A stretch of 29,358 nt of DNA from Alphaproteobacteria bacterium. GTDB taxonomy: Bacteria; Pseudomonadota; Alphaproteobacteria; Sphingomonadales; Sphingomonadaceae. The stretch spans positions 1 to 29,358 of the forward strand of contig JAQGLD010000044.1 in assembly GCA_028293055.1 (NCBI GenBank), in the 5' to 3' direction. This document shows, piece after piece, positions 1 through 6,964 of the stretch. A program made the translations under genes and the position numbers. Positions within the stretch are counted from its first letter, which is position 1; each line of letters starts with the position of its first letter. Under the pieces are notes generated by a model, which was given only the letters and a program-made list of their open reading frames with translations, searched no databases and was not told where the DNA came from.

Positions 1-1
1 G

Positions 2-1147
2 CGCCTAGTCTATCCCCTCTTATGGTCGCAGCCGGATCGGAAGGCGTGCCGGGAGCAGAGCGTCAACACGGCCGCGGCGCTCGCGCGGCTTGGAGTCGGG
101 GTCACGCTGATGCTGCCGCGTCGGAGCGACGATCCGGCTATCGGCGCCGACGCGCTGCGCGACTATTTCCACGTCGAAGGTGATTTCCAGGTAATCCAGC
201 GGCCGAGCCGCTGGGTCGGCGACGGCATCCTGCCCAGCTCGATGTGGATGCGGCAGGTGTTCCGCGACCCCGAACTGGCGAGCTTCGACCTGATCTTCTC
301 GCGGATCCCGGCGATGCTCGCCGCGGGAGGCGGTTCTCCCCTTCCCTTCGCGACCGACCATTACAAGCCGTGGCCGGACGCGCTACCGCCGATCCGGCCA
401 TTCATCCGCCGCACCGCCAAGCGTCGGCGCTGCCTCGGTCTCGTCGTCCATTCGCGCTTCGCCGCCGAAAGCTATCGCCGGATCGGGGTGGCGGAGGACA
501 AATTGCTCGTCGCTCATAACGGAGCCGATCCCTCACGCATGCTTCCGCGACTGTCGCGCGAGCAGGCGCGATTCCGTCTCGGCCTGCCCGTGGAGCGGCC
601 GATCGCAGTCTACGCCGGACGGGTGAATGCGATGAAGGGCCTGGATCAGCTGCTCAGCATGGCCGACCTCCGGCCGGACATGTCGTTCCTGCTCGTCGGC
701 TCCGAAGGCGAGGGCGAGATCGAGCGCAAGGCGGCCGCCCGATCCAATGTGACGATCGTCGCGTGGCAATCTCCAGCCGAGCTACCGCTCTACCTCTATG
801 CGGCCGATGTGCTGGTTATTCCGCCCTCGCGGGCGCCGCTCGAGCAGTTCGGCAATTGTGTCCTTCCGCTCAAGACCTTCGCCTATCTCGCCGCCGGGCG
901 GCCGATCCTCGCGCCGGACCTTCCCGATACAGCCGAGCTGCTCGCCGACGGAAAAAATGCGATGATCGTGCCGGCCGACGACCCACAGGCAGCCGTGGCA
1001 GCTCTCGACCGGATCGTCGGCGATTCAGCCTTGGCGACGAGGCTCGGCGAAGGCGCATCGGCGACCGCGCAAGCGCTGAGCTGGGACAGCCGTGCCGCCC
1101 GAATCGCATCCTTTCTCGACTTCGGACTGGCCCGAATTGCGATGTAG
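2..1147 (+). CDS. GT4-type glycosyltransferase, 5' end cut by the window edge
   Basis: The frame is open from base 2, so the gene begins outside the window; the ATG at 110 is internal. About 381 residues are visible, so little is missing compared with usual GT4 lengths of 360-400. The visible N-terminus (LLWSQPDRKACREQSVNTAA, helix of the first Rossmann domain) precedes a C-terminal Rossmann domain with 'YAGRVNAMKGLDQLL', 'LLVGSEGEGE' and 'PLKTFAYLAAGRPILAPD', the usual nucleotide-sugar binding block of GT-B retaining enzymes. Acceptor and donor cannot be read from sequence. The position normally held by the second Glu of the EX7E motif (FEY in many relatives) reads FAY here. Its place beside two CDP-alcohol phosphotransferases suggests a role in glycolipid or surface glycan synthesis, which is inference. 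It converges on the next gene. Confidence 0.85.
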   Translation, partial: RLVYPLLWSQPDRKACREQSVNTAAALARLGVGVTLMLPRRSDDPAIGADALRDYFHVEGDFQVIQRPSRWVGDGILPSSMWMRQVFRDPELASFDLIFSRIPAMLAAGGGSPLPFATDHYKPWPDALPPIRPFIRRTAKRRRCLGLVVHSRFAAESYRRIGVAEDKLLVAHNGADPSRMLPRLSREQARFRLGLPVERPIAVYAGRVNAMKGLDQLLSMADLRPDMSFLLVGSEGEGEIERKAAARSNVTIVAWQSPAELPLYLYAADVLVIPPSRAPLEQFGNCVLPLKTFAYLAAGRPILAPDLPDTAELLADGKNAMIVPADDPQAAVAALDRIVGDSALATRLGEGASATAQALSWDSRAARIASFLDFGLARIAM

Positions 1148-1199
1148 GGACCCGGTATTTCGTTTAGGCTGGATTCAGGTTGGAACGGTCAGGGCTAGT

Positions 1200-2120
1200 T
1201 CAAGCGTTCAAGCGTTCGAGCTGCTCAGCAAGCCAGCCATTGGAGCGATTCTGTTGACGAAGCGACCATGCCAGCAGGATGTTGAGGAGCACGCATTCGT
1301 ACAGGAAGAACCAGAGCGGCGTCCCGGCCGCCATGCTGAAGCTGAGCATCACGCTGCGCGGATTGGCCCCGAGCCAGTGCTGAATCCTCAGGCCCGCTTC
1401 GCCGGCCCGCCGGCTGAGGCTGCGCACTTCGAGGCGATGATCGGCCGATGCCGCCTCGACCAGCGCGTCGACTCGCGACGAGCCCGGGTTGATCGCTCCC
1501 GCGAGGCCGATGTAGAATCGGCCGCCCGCCGTCAGGAAACGGGCCAACGGACCTTTCTTGCTGAACACCTCGTCATCGCCCGCCTTGGCGTTCCTGAGCC
1601 AGGGTATGCCGTAGACTCGCCACAAATAGGTGCGGCGCTGGCTTTCGGCCTGATTGGCCTGGACGATTCGCGACGCCCCCGAGGCAGCGGCGATCCACCA
1701 CGCCGCGGCGCCCACACTGTCGTCCAGGAAAGCCGCCAGGAAGACGTAGAGTATGATCTGGGACACATAGTCGCAGGCGCCGTCGACGAGCTCGCCGAGC
1801 GGCGATGCCTTTCCGGTCAACCGGGCGAGGTCGCCATCGGCGCCATCGAGCACGTGCCAGAGGAACAGCATGGTCGCGCCGAGCAGGGCGGAAGTCGGCC
1901 AGGGCGTGAAGGTGAACAGAAAGCCCGCGGTCACGACGCTGATTCCACCCATCACCGAGACCATGTTAGGGCTGATCCCGGTCGGCTCGAGGCCGACCGC
2001 GGTCAGGCGCGCGAGCGGATGGAAGATGTTGGCATTCAACCAATCTTCCATTTCGGGCGCGCGCGAGGAAGGACGAGCGCTCGGATCGCCGCCGGCAATT
2101 TCAGTCATTTGTTGAACCAT
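1200..2120 (-). CDS. CDP-alcohol phosphatidyltransferase family membrane protein
   Basis: 306-residue integral membrane enzyme. The family signature D-x2-DG-x2-AR-x8-G-x3-D-x3-D is complete (DGADGDLAR, then ELVDGACD), giving metal-binding Asp92, Asp95, Asp113 and Asp117. Hydrophobic helices flank it, for example around residues 54-70 and 77-91 and a segment after residue 117, with more near the C-terminus (SVMLSFSMAAGTPLWFFLY). The family transfers a phospho-alcohol from a CDP-alcohol to a second alcohol with release of CMP, at the inner membrane. The substrate is unknown here. The start codon at 2120 (MVQQ) has an in-frame alternative five codons on (MTEI, 2108). It is divergent from a second family member 38 bases away, and a cytidylyltransferase gene follows that one, so the three probably share a pathway. 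Confidence 0.88.
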   Translation of the reverse strand: MVQQMTEIAGGDPSARPSSRAPEMEDWLNANIFHPLARLTAVGLEPTGISPNMVSVMGGISVVTAGFLFTFTPWPTSALLGATMLFLWHVLDGADGDLARLTGKASPLGELVDGACDYVSQIILYVFLAAFLDDSVGAAAWWIAAASGASRIVQANQAESQRRTYLWRVYGIPWLRNAKAGDDEVFSKKGPLARFLTAGGRFYIGLAGAINPGSSRVDALVEAASADHRLEVRSLSRRAGEAGLRIQHWLGANPRSVMLSFSMAAGTPLWFFLYECVLLNILLAWSLRQQNRSNGWLAEQLERLNA

Positions 2121-2158
2121 ACTCGAATTCCGTCACAATTCCGTTTTAATGGGCCAAA
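2121..2158. promoter_or_regulatory. Short divergent intergenic region between two CDP-alcohol transferase genes
   Basis: Only 38 bases separate the divergent start codons at 2120 (minus) and 2159 (plus). The stretch is AT-richer than its surroundings (contains GAATTCCGTCACAATTCCG, a direct repeat of ATTCCGT/AATTCCGT). It must hold, or lie within, overlapping promoters for both genes, or the plus-strand gene really starts at the in-frame ATG at 2189. No convincing -35/-10 pair can be assigned. Confidence 0.4.
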
Positions 2159-3385
2159 ATGAGAAGCGAAAGACTAACCGGACCGGGTATGAACCTAGCC
2201 GACCCCTTGGTGATTGTCGTGACCCCGAAGGACGGGTCGGTAAATCGCACGATTGCCGGCATGGCAATCGTGGCTCGAATCGGCGCCGAAGCGTTCGCCG
2301 CGGGCGCGCGCGAGCTCTGGGTCGTCGGCGATACCCCGCCTTCGCTGACTGAACAAAGCCGCGACGACATCGCCCGCGCCTGCGGCAGCCTGAGGTTGAC
2401 CGCGCTGTCCTCCGAGGAGGCGCGCGCGCGTCTCGCCGGCCAGACTGGCCGGCCGCTGCAGCTGATCTCGGCGACCCACCTCATTCCGGCCAAGGCCTAT
2501 GCGCGGCTACAGAGCGAAGGCGTGCTCGCTTCGTCGGGCAAGATCGTGGCGGCGACCGCGATCGCGGGAGAAACCCTGCCCGTCCTCGGCAGCCCGGCGG
2601 CGGGCGATTCGCCGGCGATCGCCCTCGACGATCGCGAGAAAGCGACTCGGGCGATCGTCAGGGATACTGCCAAGGCCAGCGACGGCATCGTTTCGCGCCA
2701 CCTCAATCGTCCGATATCGCAGCGGATCACGACCGCCCTCCTGATGGTCTCGGACGAAATCCAGCCCTGGCAGATGACCCTGGTGGTCGCGGTCGTCACC
2801 ATCGCCATGTTTTTCGCCCTCATCCTCGGCGGGGCACCCGGACTGGTGGTGGGCGCGTTTCTCTTCCACACCGCCTCGGTGCTCGACGGAGTCGATGGCG
2901 AGATCGCCCGATCGGCCCATCGCAGCAGCGTGCGCGGGGCCGTGCTCGACACCGCGGTCGACATGGCCGGCAATCTCCTCTTCATCCTCGGACTGACGAT
3001 CGGGCTGACCCGGCTGCATGGAATCCATTATGCCGAAATGGGGGCATGGGCGTTCGGCGCCGGCATATCCGGCCTGATCGCGGTCGCGGCCTTGACCCAT
3101 CGCATCGGCGAATATGGCAATTTCAACATCCTCAAGGATTATTATTACGAGCGGTTCGCCACCGGCTTTCCGGCCCAGGTCCGCCGGGTGCTGACCCGGA
3201 TTCTCAGCCGCGACTTCTTCGCGTTCGGCTGCTTCGTGCTGACCCTGTTCGGCAAGGCGTCGCTCTGCCTGTGGGGCTTTACCGGCTTCATGACATTGTG
3301 GGTCGTGCTGATCGCAGCCGCAGCGCCGACGATCCTGCGACGGGCCGCAACGCTCCCGACGCGGGCGAGCCCGGTCACGACTTGA
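2159..3385 (+). CDS. CDP-alcohol phosphatidyltransferase with degenerate nucleotidyltransferase-like N-terminal domain
   Basis: 408 residues in two parts. The C-terminal half is a membrane CDP-alcohol transferase with an intact signature (DGVDGEIAR, then VLDTAVD; Asp243, Asp246, Asp264, Asp268) and several hydrophobic helices (about 205-222, 226-240, 268-284, 295-310, 360-400). The N-terminal ~165 residues have the alpha/beta rhythm of a sugar-phosphate nucleotidyltransferase but lack the GxGTR loop (KDGSVNR stands there) and the DTG metal motif. The linker 'DGIVSRHLNRPIS' resembles the junction in bifunctional inositol-1-phosphate cytidylyltransferase / di-myo-inositol phosphate phosphate synthases. 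I infer a descendant of such a fusion whose N-terminal activity is lost and supplied by the downstream gene. The start may be 2159 or the in-frame ATG at 2189 (MNLADP); neither has a strong ribosome binding site. Confidence 0.82.
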   Translation: MRSERLTGPGMNLADPLVIVVTPKDGSVNRTIAGMAIVARIGAEAFAAGARELWVVGDTPPSLTEQSRDDIARACGSLRLTALSSEEARARLAGQTGRPLQLISATHLIPAKAYARLQSEGVLASSGKIVAATAIAGETLPVLGSPAAGDSPAIALDDREKATRAIVRDTAKASDGIVSRHLNRPISQRITTALLMVSDEIQPWQMTLVVAVVTIAMFFALILGGAPGLVVGAFLFHTASVLDGVDGEIARSAHRSSVRGAVLDTAVDMAGNLLFILGLTIGLTRLHGIHYAEMGAWAFGAGISGLIAVAALTHRIGEYGNFNILKDYYYERFATGFPAQVRRVLTRILSRDFFAFGCFVLTLFGKASLCLWGFTGFMTLWVVLIAAAAPTILRRAATLPTRASPVTT

Positions 3386-3443
3386 ACTGCCCTCGCGCAC
3401 TGCGAACATGCTGCGCGCCATTCCAACTGCCAGGAAATCCCCG

Positions 3444-4205
3444 ATGAAGTGCGTGATCATTGCCGCCGGCCAGGGGACGCGGCTGCGATCCGTCGCGCCG
3501 TCCAAGCCGCTGGTGCGAATCCGCGGGACCCCGATCATCGAGCATGTCGTCCGCATGGCTCGTGCCGGAGGAGCGACCGAGTTCGTGGTCGCGACCGGCT
3601 ATCGGGCCGAGCCTCTGGAGGCTGTCCTGGGCGCGCTGAGCGACCGCATCGGCTGCCCGATCGAGGCGGTGAGGAATGCGAGCTGGGATCGCCCCAACGG
3701 CCTTTCGGTGCGCGCAGCAGCGGCCCACCTGCGCGAGCCGTTCGTCCTGTTGATGTCGGATCATCTGTTCGATCCGGCGATCCTCGCCTCGCTGGTCGCC
3801 GGGCGCAGTGCGGAGGCCGCGCTGACCCTCGTCGTCGACCGCGACATCGCCAATCCCGAACTCGACCTAGACGACGCCACCAAGGTGGCCAGCGAAGGCG
3901 GCCGAATCGTCCGAATCGGCAAGACGATCGCAGACTATGACGCGATCGACACCGGCATCTTTCTCGCCACCCCGGCCCTGATCGAGGCGATCGACGCGAG
4001 CCTTGCGGCAGGCGGCTCGGGCTCCTTGTCCGAGGGGGTCCAGACCCTCGCCGATGCCGGCCGGGCGTTCGTGCTCGAAACCGGCGGCAAATATTGGTTC
4101 GATGTGGACGACGAAGCCGCCTTGGCGAAAGCGGAACGGTCGCTCCCGGACTTCAACGATTCTTCAGCAGCACATCCGTCGACATCCCGCTCCGCGGCAC
4201 GTTGA
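3444..4205 (+). CDS. Nucleotidyltransferase, inositol-1-phosphate cytidylyltransferase-like
   Basis: 253 residues. The start at 3444 is chosen over an upstream in-frame ATG at 3408 because the nucleotide-binding loop conventionally begins right after it and AGGA lies eight bases before. Motifs: AAGQGTRL (residues 7-14) with Lys21 in SKPLVRI, the metal-site MSDH (104-107) and IDTGIF (Asp169). 'LLMSDH', 'DDATKV' and 'IDTGIF' are features I associate with the cytidylyltransferase part of IPCT-DIPPS enzymes, so a CDP-alcohol product such as CDP-inositol is the best guess. CDP-choline-type or phosphonate cytidylyltransferases are alternatives. It lies 58 bases behind the two-domain CDP-alcohol transferase, probably in one operon. 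The last ~18 residues (after LPDF) are encoded in DNA that is antisense to the end of the DUF2141 gene and look like a non-conserved tail. Confidence 0.82.
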   Translation: MKCVIIAAGQGTRLRSVAPSKPLVRIRGTPIIEHVVRMARAGGATEFVVATGYRAEPLEAVLGALSDRIGCPIEAVRNASWDRPNGLSVRAAAAHLREPFVLLMSDHLFDPAILASLVAGRSAEAALTLVVDRDIANPELDLDDATKVASEGGRIVRIGKTIADYDAIDTGIFLATPALIEAIDASLAAGGSGSLSEGVQTLADAGRAFVLETGGKYWFDVDDEAALAKAERSLPDFNDSSAAHPSTSRSAAR

Positions 4206-4626
4206 TCCGGACCGAAGAGAAGGACGGAAGCCCGAACAGGGTCGAGGGATTGTTTGAGAAACCGAATGGCTCGGCGGGCAGGCCGAGGCCGGTGCGGTCG
4301 AAGCGTCGGTTGGCGTTGCGATCGTGATAGACCGCGAGCGCGAAGGTTCCGGTGTGGGGCAGGTTGACGCAGATCCGGGTCGTCGGCGCCTGGGCCGGCG
4401 CGCGGCCAACATAGAGGGCACCCCGCTTTGCGAGGAAACGCTTGCTGTCGTCGGCATAGACGCTGACGGCGACCAGCCCGTCGCTGCTGCGCAGGCCATG
4501 GACATTGACGAAAATATGGACCGGGCCGGGATAGCCGGTGCATTCGCTTCCCTCGGCGCGGACCGGTGCGGCGGCGAGGGCGGCACCGAGCGAGAGCAGA
4601 GCGGCAAGAAGGGCTTTGAGAGCCAT
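4153..4626 (-). CDS. Exported DUF2141 family protein
   Basis: 157 residues from the ATG at 4626, preceded by GGAG at good spacing; an upstream in-frame start at 4680 would put 18 residues ahead of the signal peptide and is less likely. The N-terminus MALKALLAALLSLGAALAAA followed by PVRAEG is a clear Sec signal peptide with AxA-like cleavage near residue 24. The mature part shows the DUF2141 pattern: 'VAVSVYAD', 'GTFALAVYHDRNANRRFDR', 'LPAEPFGFSNN' and a final beta strand. The function of the family is unknown; it is a periplasmic or secreted small beta-rich domain. Its stop lies inside the nucleotidyltransferase gene, giving a 53-base convergent overlap. It is divergent from the TetR gene. 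Confidence 0.85.
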   Translation of the reverse strand: MALKALLAALLSLGAALAAAPVRAEGSECTGYPGPVHIFVNVHGLRSSDGLVAVSVYADDSKRFLAKRGALYVGRAPAQAPTTRICVNLPHTGTFALAVYHDRNANRRFDRTGLGLPAEPFGFSNNPSTLFGLPSFSSVRINVPRSGMSTDVLLKNR

Positions 4627-4780
4627 ATCAACTCCGGATGCGAGCCACGGACAGTGGCGGGGAAAGGCGGCACGGCGCACAGAGAACCTGCGCCGCGCCG
4701 GGACAAGTGAAATCGCGGTTACAAAGGCCGGCCTTGCTCGAAGCTGAATTAGGGTTCAACTTCTCGCCAGGGGAGGAACG
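4627..4780. promoter_or_regulatory. Divergent promoter region of DUF2141 and TetR genes with a palindrome
   Basis: 154 bases between the divergent genes. A near-perfect inverted repeat, GAAGCTGAA (4740-4748) - TTAGGG - TTCAACTTC (4755-4763), matches at 8 of 9 arm positions. It lies 18 bases before the TetR start codon, as expected for an autoregulatory TetR operator. A second, perfect 12-base palindrome AAGGCCGGCCTT (4724-4735) lies just upstream. Promoter boxes are not clear. The TetR ribosome binding site GGGGAGG ends six bases before its ATG. Confidence 0.5.
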
Positions 4781-5413
4781 ATGTCCTTTTTGACCGAAGC
4801 GGCGACGACGTCGGACAAGGAGCCGAGAACCGAGCGCGGCCGCAAGACTCTGCGGCGCCTGCTCGAGGCCGCGGCGGCCGAATTCGGCGAGCGCGGTTAT
4901 CACGAGGCGGCGATTACCGGCATCACCCAGCGCGCGGGTGTCGCGCTTGGCACCTTCTACACCTATTTCGAGAGCAAGGAGGAAGTCTTCCGGGCCCTCG
5001 TCCGCGACATGAGCCGGGCGACCCGGGTTCATGTCGCCGAGGCGGTGAAGGACGCGCCCGACCGGCTCGCGGCCGAGCGGCTCGGGCTCGAGGCGTTCAT
5101 CGCCTTCGTGCGCCAGCACCGCGAGCTCTACCGGATCATCGAGGAAGCGCAGTTCGTCGCCGAGGACGTCTATCGCGAACATTATCGCACCTTCGCGGAA
5201 GCCTATCGGCGCAATCTCGCCGGCGCCCGCGCGCGCGGCGAGATCGCCGACGGGCCGGACAGTGCCGACGAACCGCGCGCCTGGGCGCTGATCGGAATGA
5301 GCGTCTTCCTCGGCATGCGCTACGGACTGTGGAACGAGGATCTCGCTCCGGGTGCAGTTGCCGAGATCGCAATCGGCCTTGTCTCCGAAGGTTTGCGGAA
5401 GCGCGAGCCGTGA
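4781..5413 (+). CDS. TetR/AcrR family transcriptional regulator
   Basis: 210 residues. The N-terminal helix-turn-helix is typical: 'RLLEAAAAEFGERGYHEAAI' then 'ITQRAGVALGTFYTYFESKEEVF' (about residues 27-70), where the GTFYTYFESKE segment is the recognition-helix region of TetR repressors. The C-terminal helical domain is the ligand pocket and is not diagnostic. A strong ribosome binding site (AGGGGAGGAACG) precedes the ATG. The stop codon overlaps the GTG start of the acyl-CoA synthetase (GTGA), so both are translated together. Many TetR proteins in this setting sense acyl-CoA or a fatty or aromatic acid. I infer that it controls the synthetase and itself through the palindrome at 4740-4763. 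Confidence 0.9.
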   Translation: MSFLTEAATTSDKEPRTERGRKTLRRLLEAAAAEFGERGYHEAAITGITQRAGVALGTFYTYFESKEEVFRALVRDMSRATRVHVAEAVKDAPDRLAAERLGLEAFIAFVRQHRELYRIIEEAQFVAEDVYREHYRTFAEAYRRNLAGARARGEIADGPDSADEPRAWALIGMSVFLGMRYGLWNEDLAPGAVAEIAIGLVSEGLRKREP

Positions 5414-6954
5414 TCGCCGATCTTCCCGACATGCTGGCAAAACGTGCCGAGCTCAGCCCGGACTCGATCGCGCTGGAAGAACTCCTCACCGGCCGCAGCC
5501 TCACTTATTCAGCGCTCGATCGCCGCGCGGCAAAGGCGGCCACCCTTCTGCGATCGCGCGGAGTCGCCGAGGGTGACCGGGTGGCGATCCTGTGCCGCAA
5601 CCGAATCGCCTTCTTCGAAATCCTGTTCGCCTGCGCCCGAATCGGCGCGATCCTGGTGCCGCTCAACTGGCGGATGCCGCCGCTCGAGCTCGACCGGCTG
5701 GTGGCCGATTCGAGCCCCGTCCTCGTCATCCACGGCAGCGAGGACGAGGCGGTCGCGCAACGCCTCGCCGCCCCGGCGCGGATCGGGCTCGACCGCGATT
5801 ACGAAGCCGGTATCGCAGCTGCCGAACCGGCCCTGCCCCGCCCGATCTGGCCCGCGAGCGGCATCTGGTACCTGCTCTACACGTCGGGCACGACCGGAAA
5901 TCCCAAGGGAGTGATCTATACCTACCGGATGGCGCTCGCCAACCACGTCAATATCGGCACCGCGATCGACATCAGCTCGAGGGATACGACCGCAAATTTC
6001 CTGCCCTTGTTCCATACCGCCGGGATCAATCTCCACACCTTGCCGACCCTCTTCCAGGGAGGCCGGGTGCTGATCCTTCCCAGTTTCGAGGCCGATCCGA
6101 TCGTCCGCCTGCTCGAACAAGGGCGGCTCGACACCTTCTTCGCGGTGCCCACCGTCTACCAGGCCCTGCTAGACCATCCGCACTTCGCCGGCGCGCCGTT
6201 ATCGCGGGTGCGTCATTGGGCCTGCGGCGGGGCCCCCCTGCCGGATGCGCTTGCGCTGCGCTGCCGCGACGCCGGGATCAGGGTGTGCAACGGCATGGGT
6301 ATGACCGAGACTGGCCCGACTGCCTTCCTCGTATCGCCCGACGCAGCCTGGGACCGGGTCGGCTCCGTCGGCAAGCCGCAATTATTGTGCAGCGTCCGAC
6401 TGGTCGACGAGGCGATGCGCGAAGTGCCCGAAGGGTCGGTCGGCGAAATATTGTTCGGCGGAGCAGGTATCACACCGGGTTATTGGAACGACGAAGCGGC
6501 AAGCCGGGCCGCGTTCACCGCCGATGGCTGGCTGCGCTCGGGCGATCTCGCGCGGCGCGACCGAGATGGCTTTTATTTCGTCGTCGGTCGCCGGAAGGAG
6601 ATGTTCATCTCGGGGGGCGAGAATGTCTATCCGGCAGAGATCGAGAATGCGCTCGCCGCCCACCCCGCCATCGCCGAAGCGGCGGTGGTCGGATTGCCGG
6701 ACCCGAAATGGGGCGAGGTCGGCCACGCCTTTCTCCGCCTCGCAAGCGGGGTGGCCCCGCCAGCTTATGCCGACCTCGTTTCCTTCTGCCGGAGCCGCAT
6801 CGCAGCGTTCAAGGTGCCGCGGAGCCTCGAGTTCGTCCCGGACTTCCCCCGCACTCCGGCCGGCAAGATCCAGAAGCATCTGCTCAGGCGCTCGAACCGG
6901 GCCGCCGAATTGCAATGCGAGCCCGTGCGCCATAAGGCTGAGGCGGCAAGATGA
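5410..6954 (+). CDS. AMP-dependent acyl-CoA synthetase (fatty-acid or aromatic-acid CoA ligase)
   Basis: 514 residues from a GTG start at 5410 that overlaps the TetR stop by four bases. This start puts IADLPDMLAKRAELSPDSIA at the N-terminus, as in relatives; the open frame upstream runs through the TetR gene and is not coding. ANL-superfamily motifs occur in order: YTSGTTGNPKG (about 157-167), the aromatic/Gly-rich GMTETGP, 'GWLRSGDLARRD', 'GRRKEMFISGGENVYPAEIE' and the catalytic lysine region 'RTPAGKIQKHLL' at the C-terminus. It forms an acyl-adenylate and then the CoA thioester in the cytosol. Chain length cannot be told from sequence. The LacI gene begins only 10 bases after it although functionally unrelated, so the two may share a transcript. 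Confidence 0.92.
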   Translation: MIADLPDMLAKRAELSPDSIALEELLTGRSLTYSALDRRAAKAATLLRSRGVAEGDRVAILCRNRIAFFEILFACARIGAILVPLNWRMPPLELDRLVADSSPVLVIHGSEDEAVAQRLAAPARIGLDRDYEAGIAAAEPALPRPIWPASGIWYLLYTSGTTGNPKGVIYTYRMALANHVNIGTAIDISSRDTTANFLPLFHTAGINLHTLPTLFQGGRVLILPSFEADPIVRLLEQGRLDTFFAVPTVYQALLDHPHFAGAPLSRVRHWACGGAPLPDALALRCRDAGIRVCNGMGMTETGPTAFLVSPDAAWDRVGSVGKPQLLCSVRLVDEAMREVPEGSVGEILFGGAGITPGYWNDEAASRAAFTADGWLRSGDLARRDRDGFYFVVGRRKEMFISGGENVYPAEIENALAAHPAIAEAAVVGLPDPKWGEVGHAFLRLASGVAPPAYADLVSFCRSRIAAFKVPRSLEFVPDFPRTPAGKIQKHLLRRSNRAAELQCEPVRHKAEAAR

Positions 6955-6964
6955 TAGGCTTCGC

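Noticed and set aside
1092-2162. Open frame antisense to the CDP-alcohol phosphatidyltransferase
   Set aside because: The minus strand has the full family signature and membrane helices; the plus-strand reading is rich in Glu, Arg and Gly without any motif.
4724-4735. Perfect palindrome AAGGCCGGCCTT upstream of the TetR gene as an operator
   Set aside because: Short GC palindromes are expected often at this GC content, it occurs once only in the intergenic regions, and the 24-base inverted repeat next to it is a better TetR site.
5592-6935. 447-codon open frame on the same strand as the acyl-CoA synthetase but in another frame
   Set aside because: Its composition (Arg, Pro and Gly rich) is that of a shifted frame, and the acyl-CoA synthetase frame carries all ANL motifs across the same DNA.
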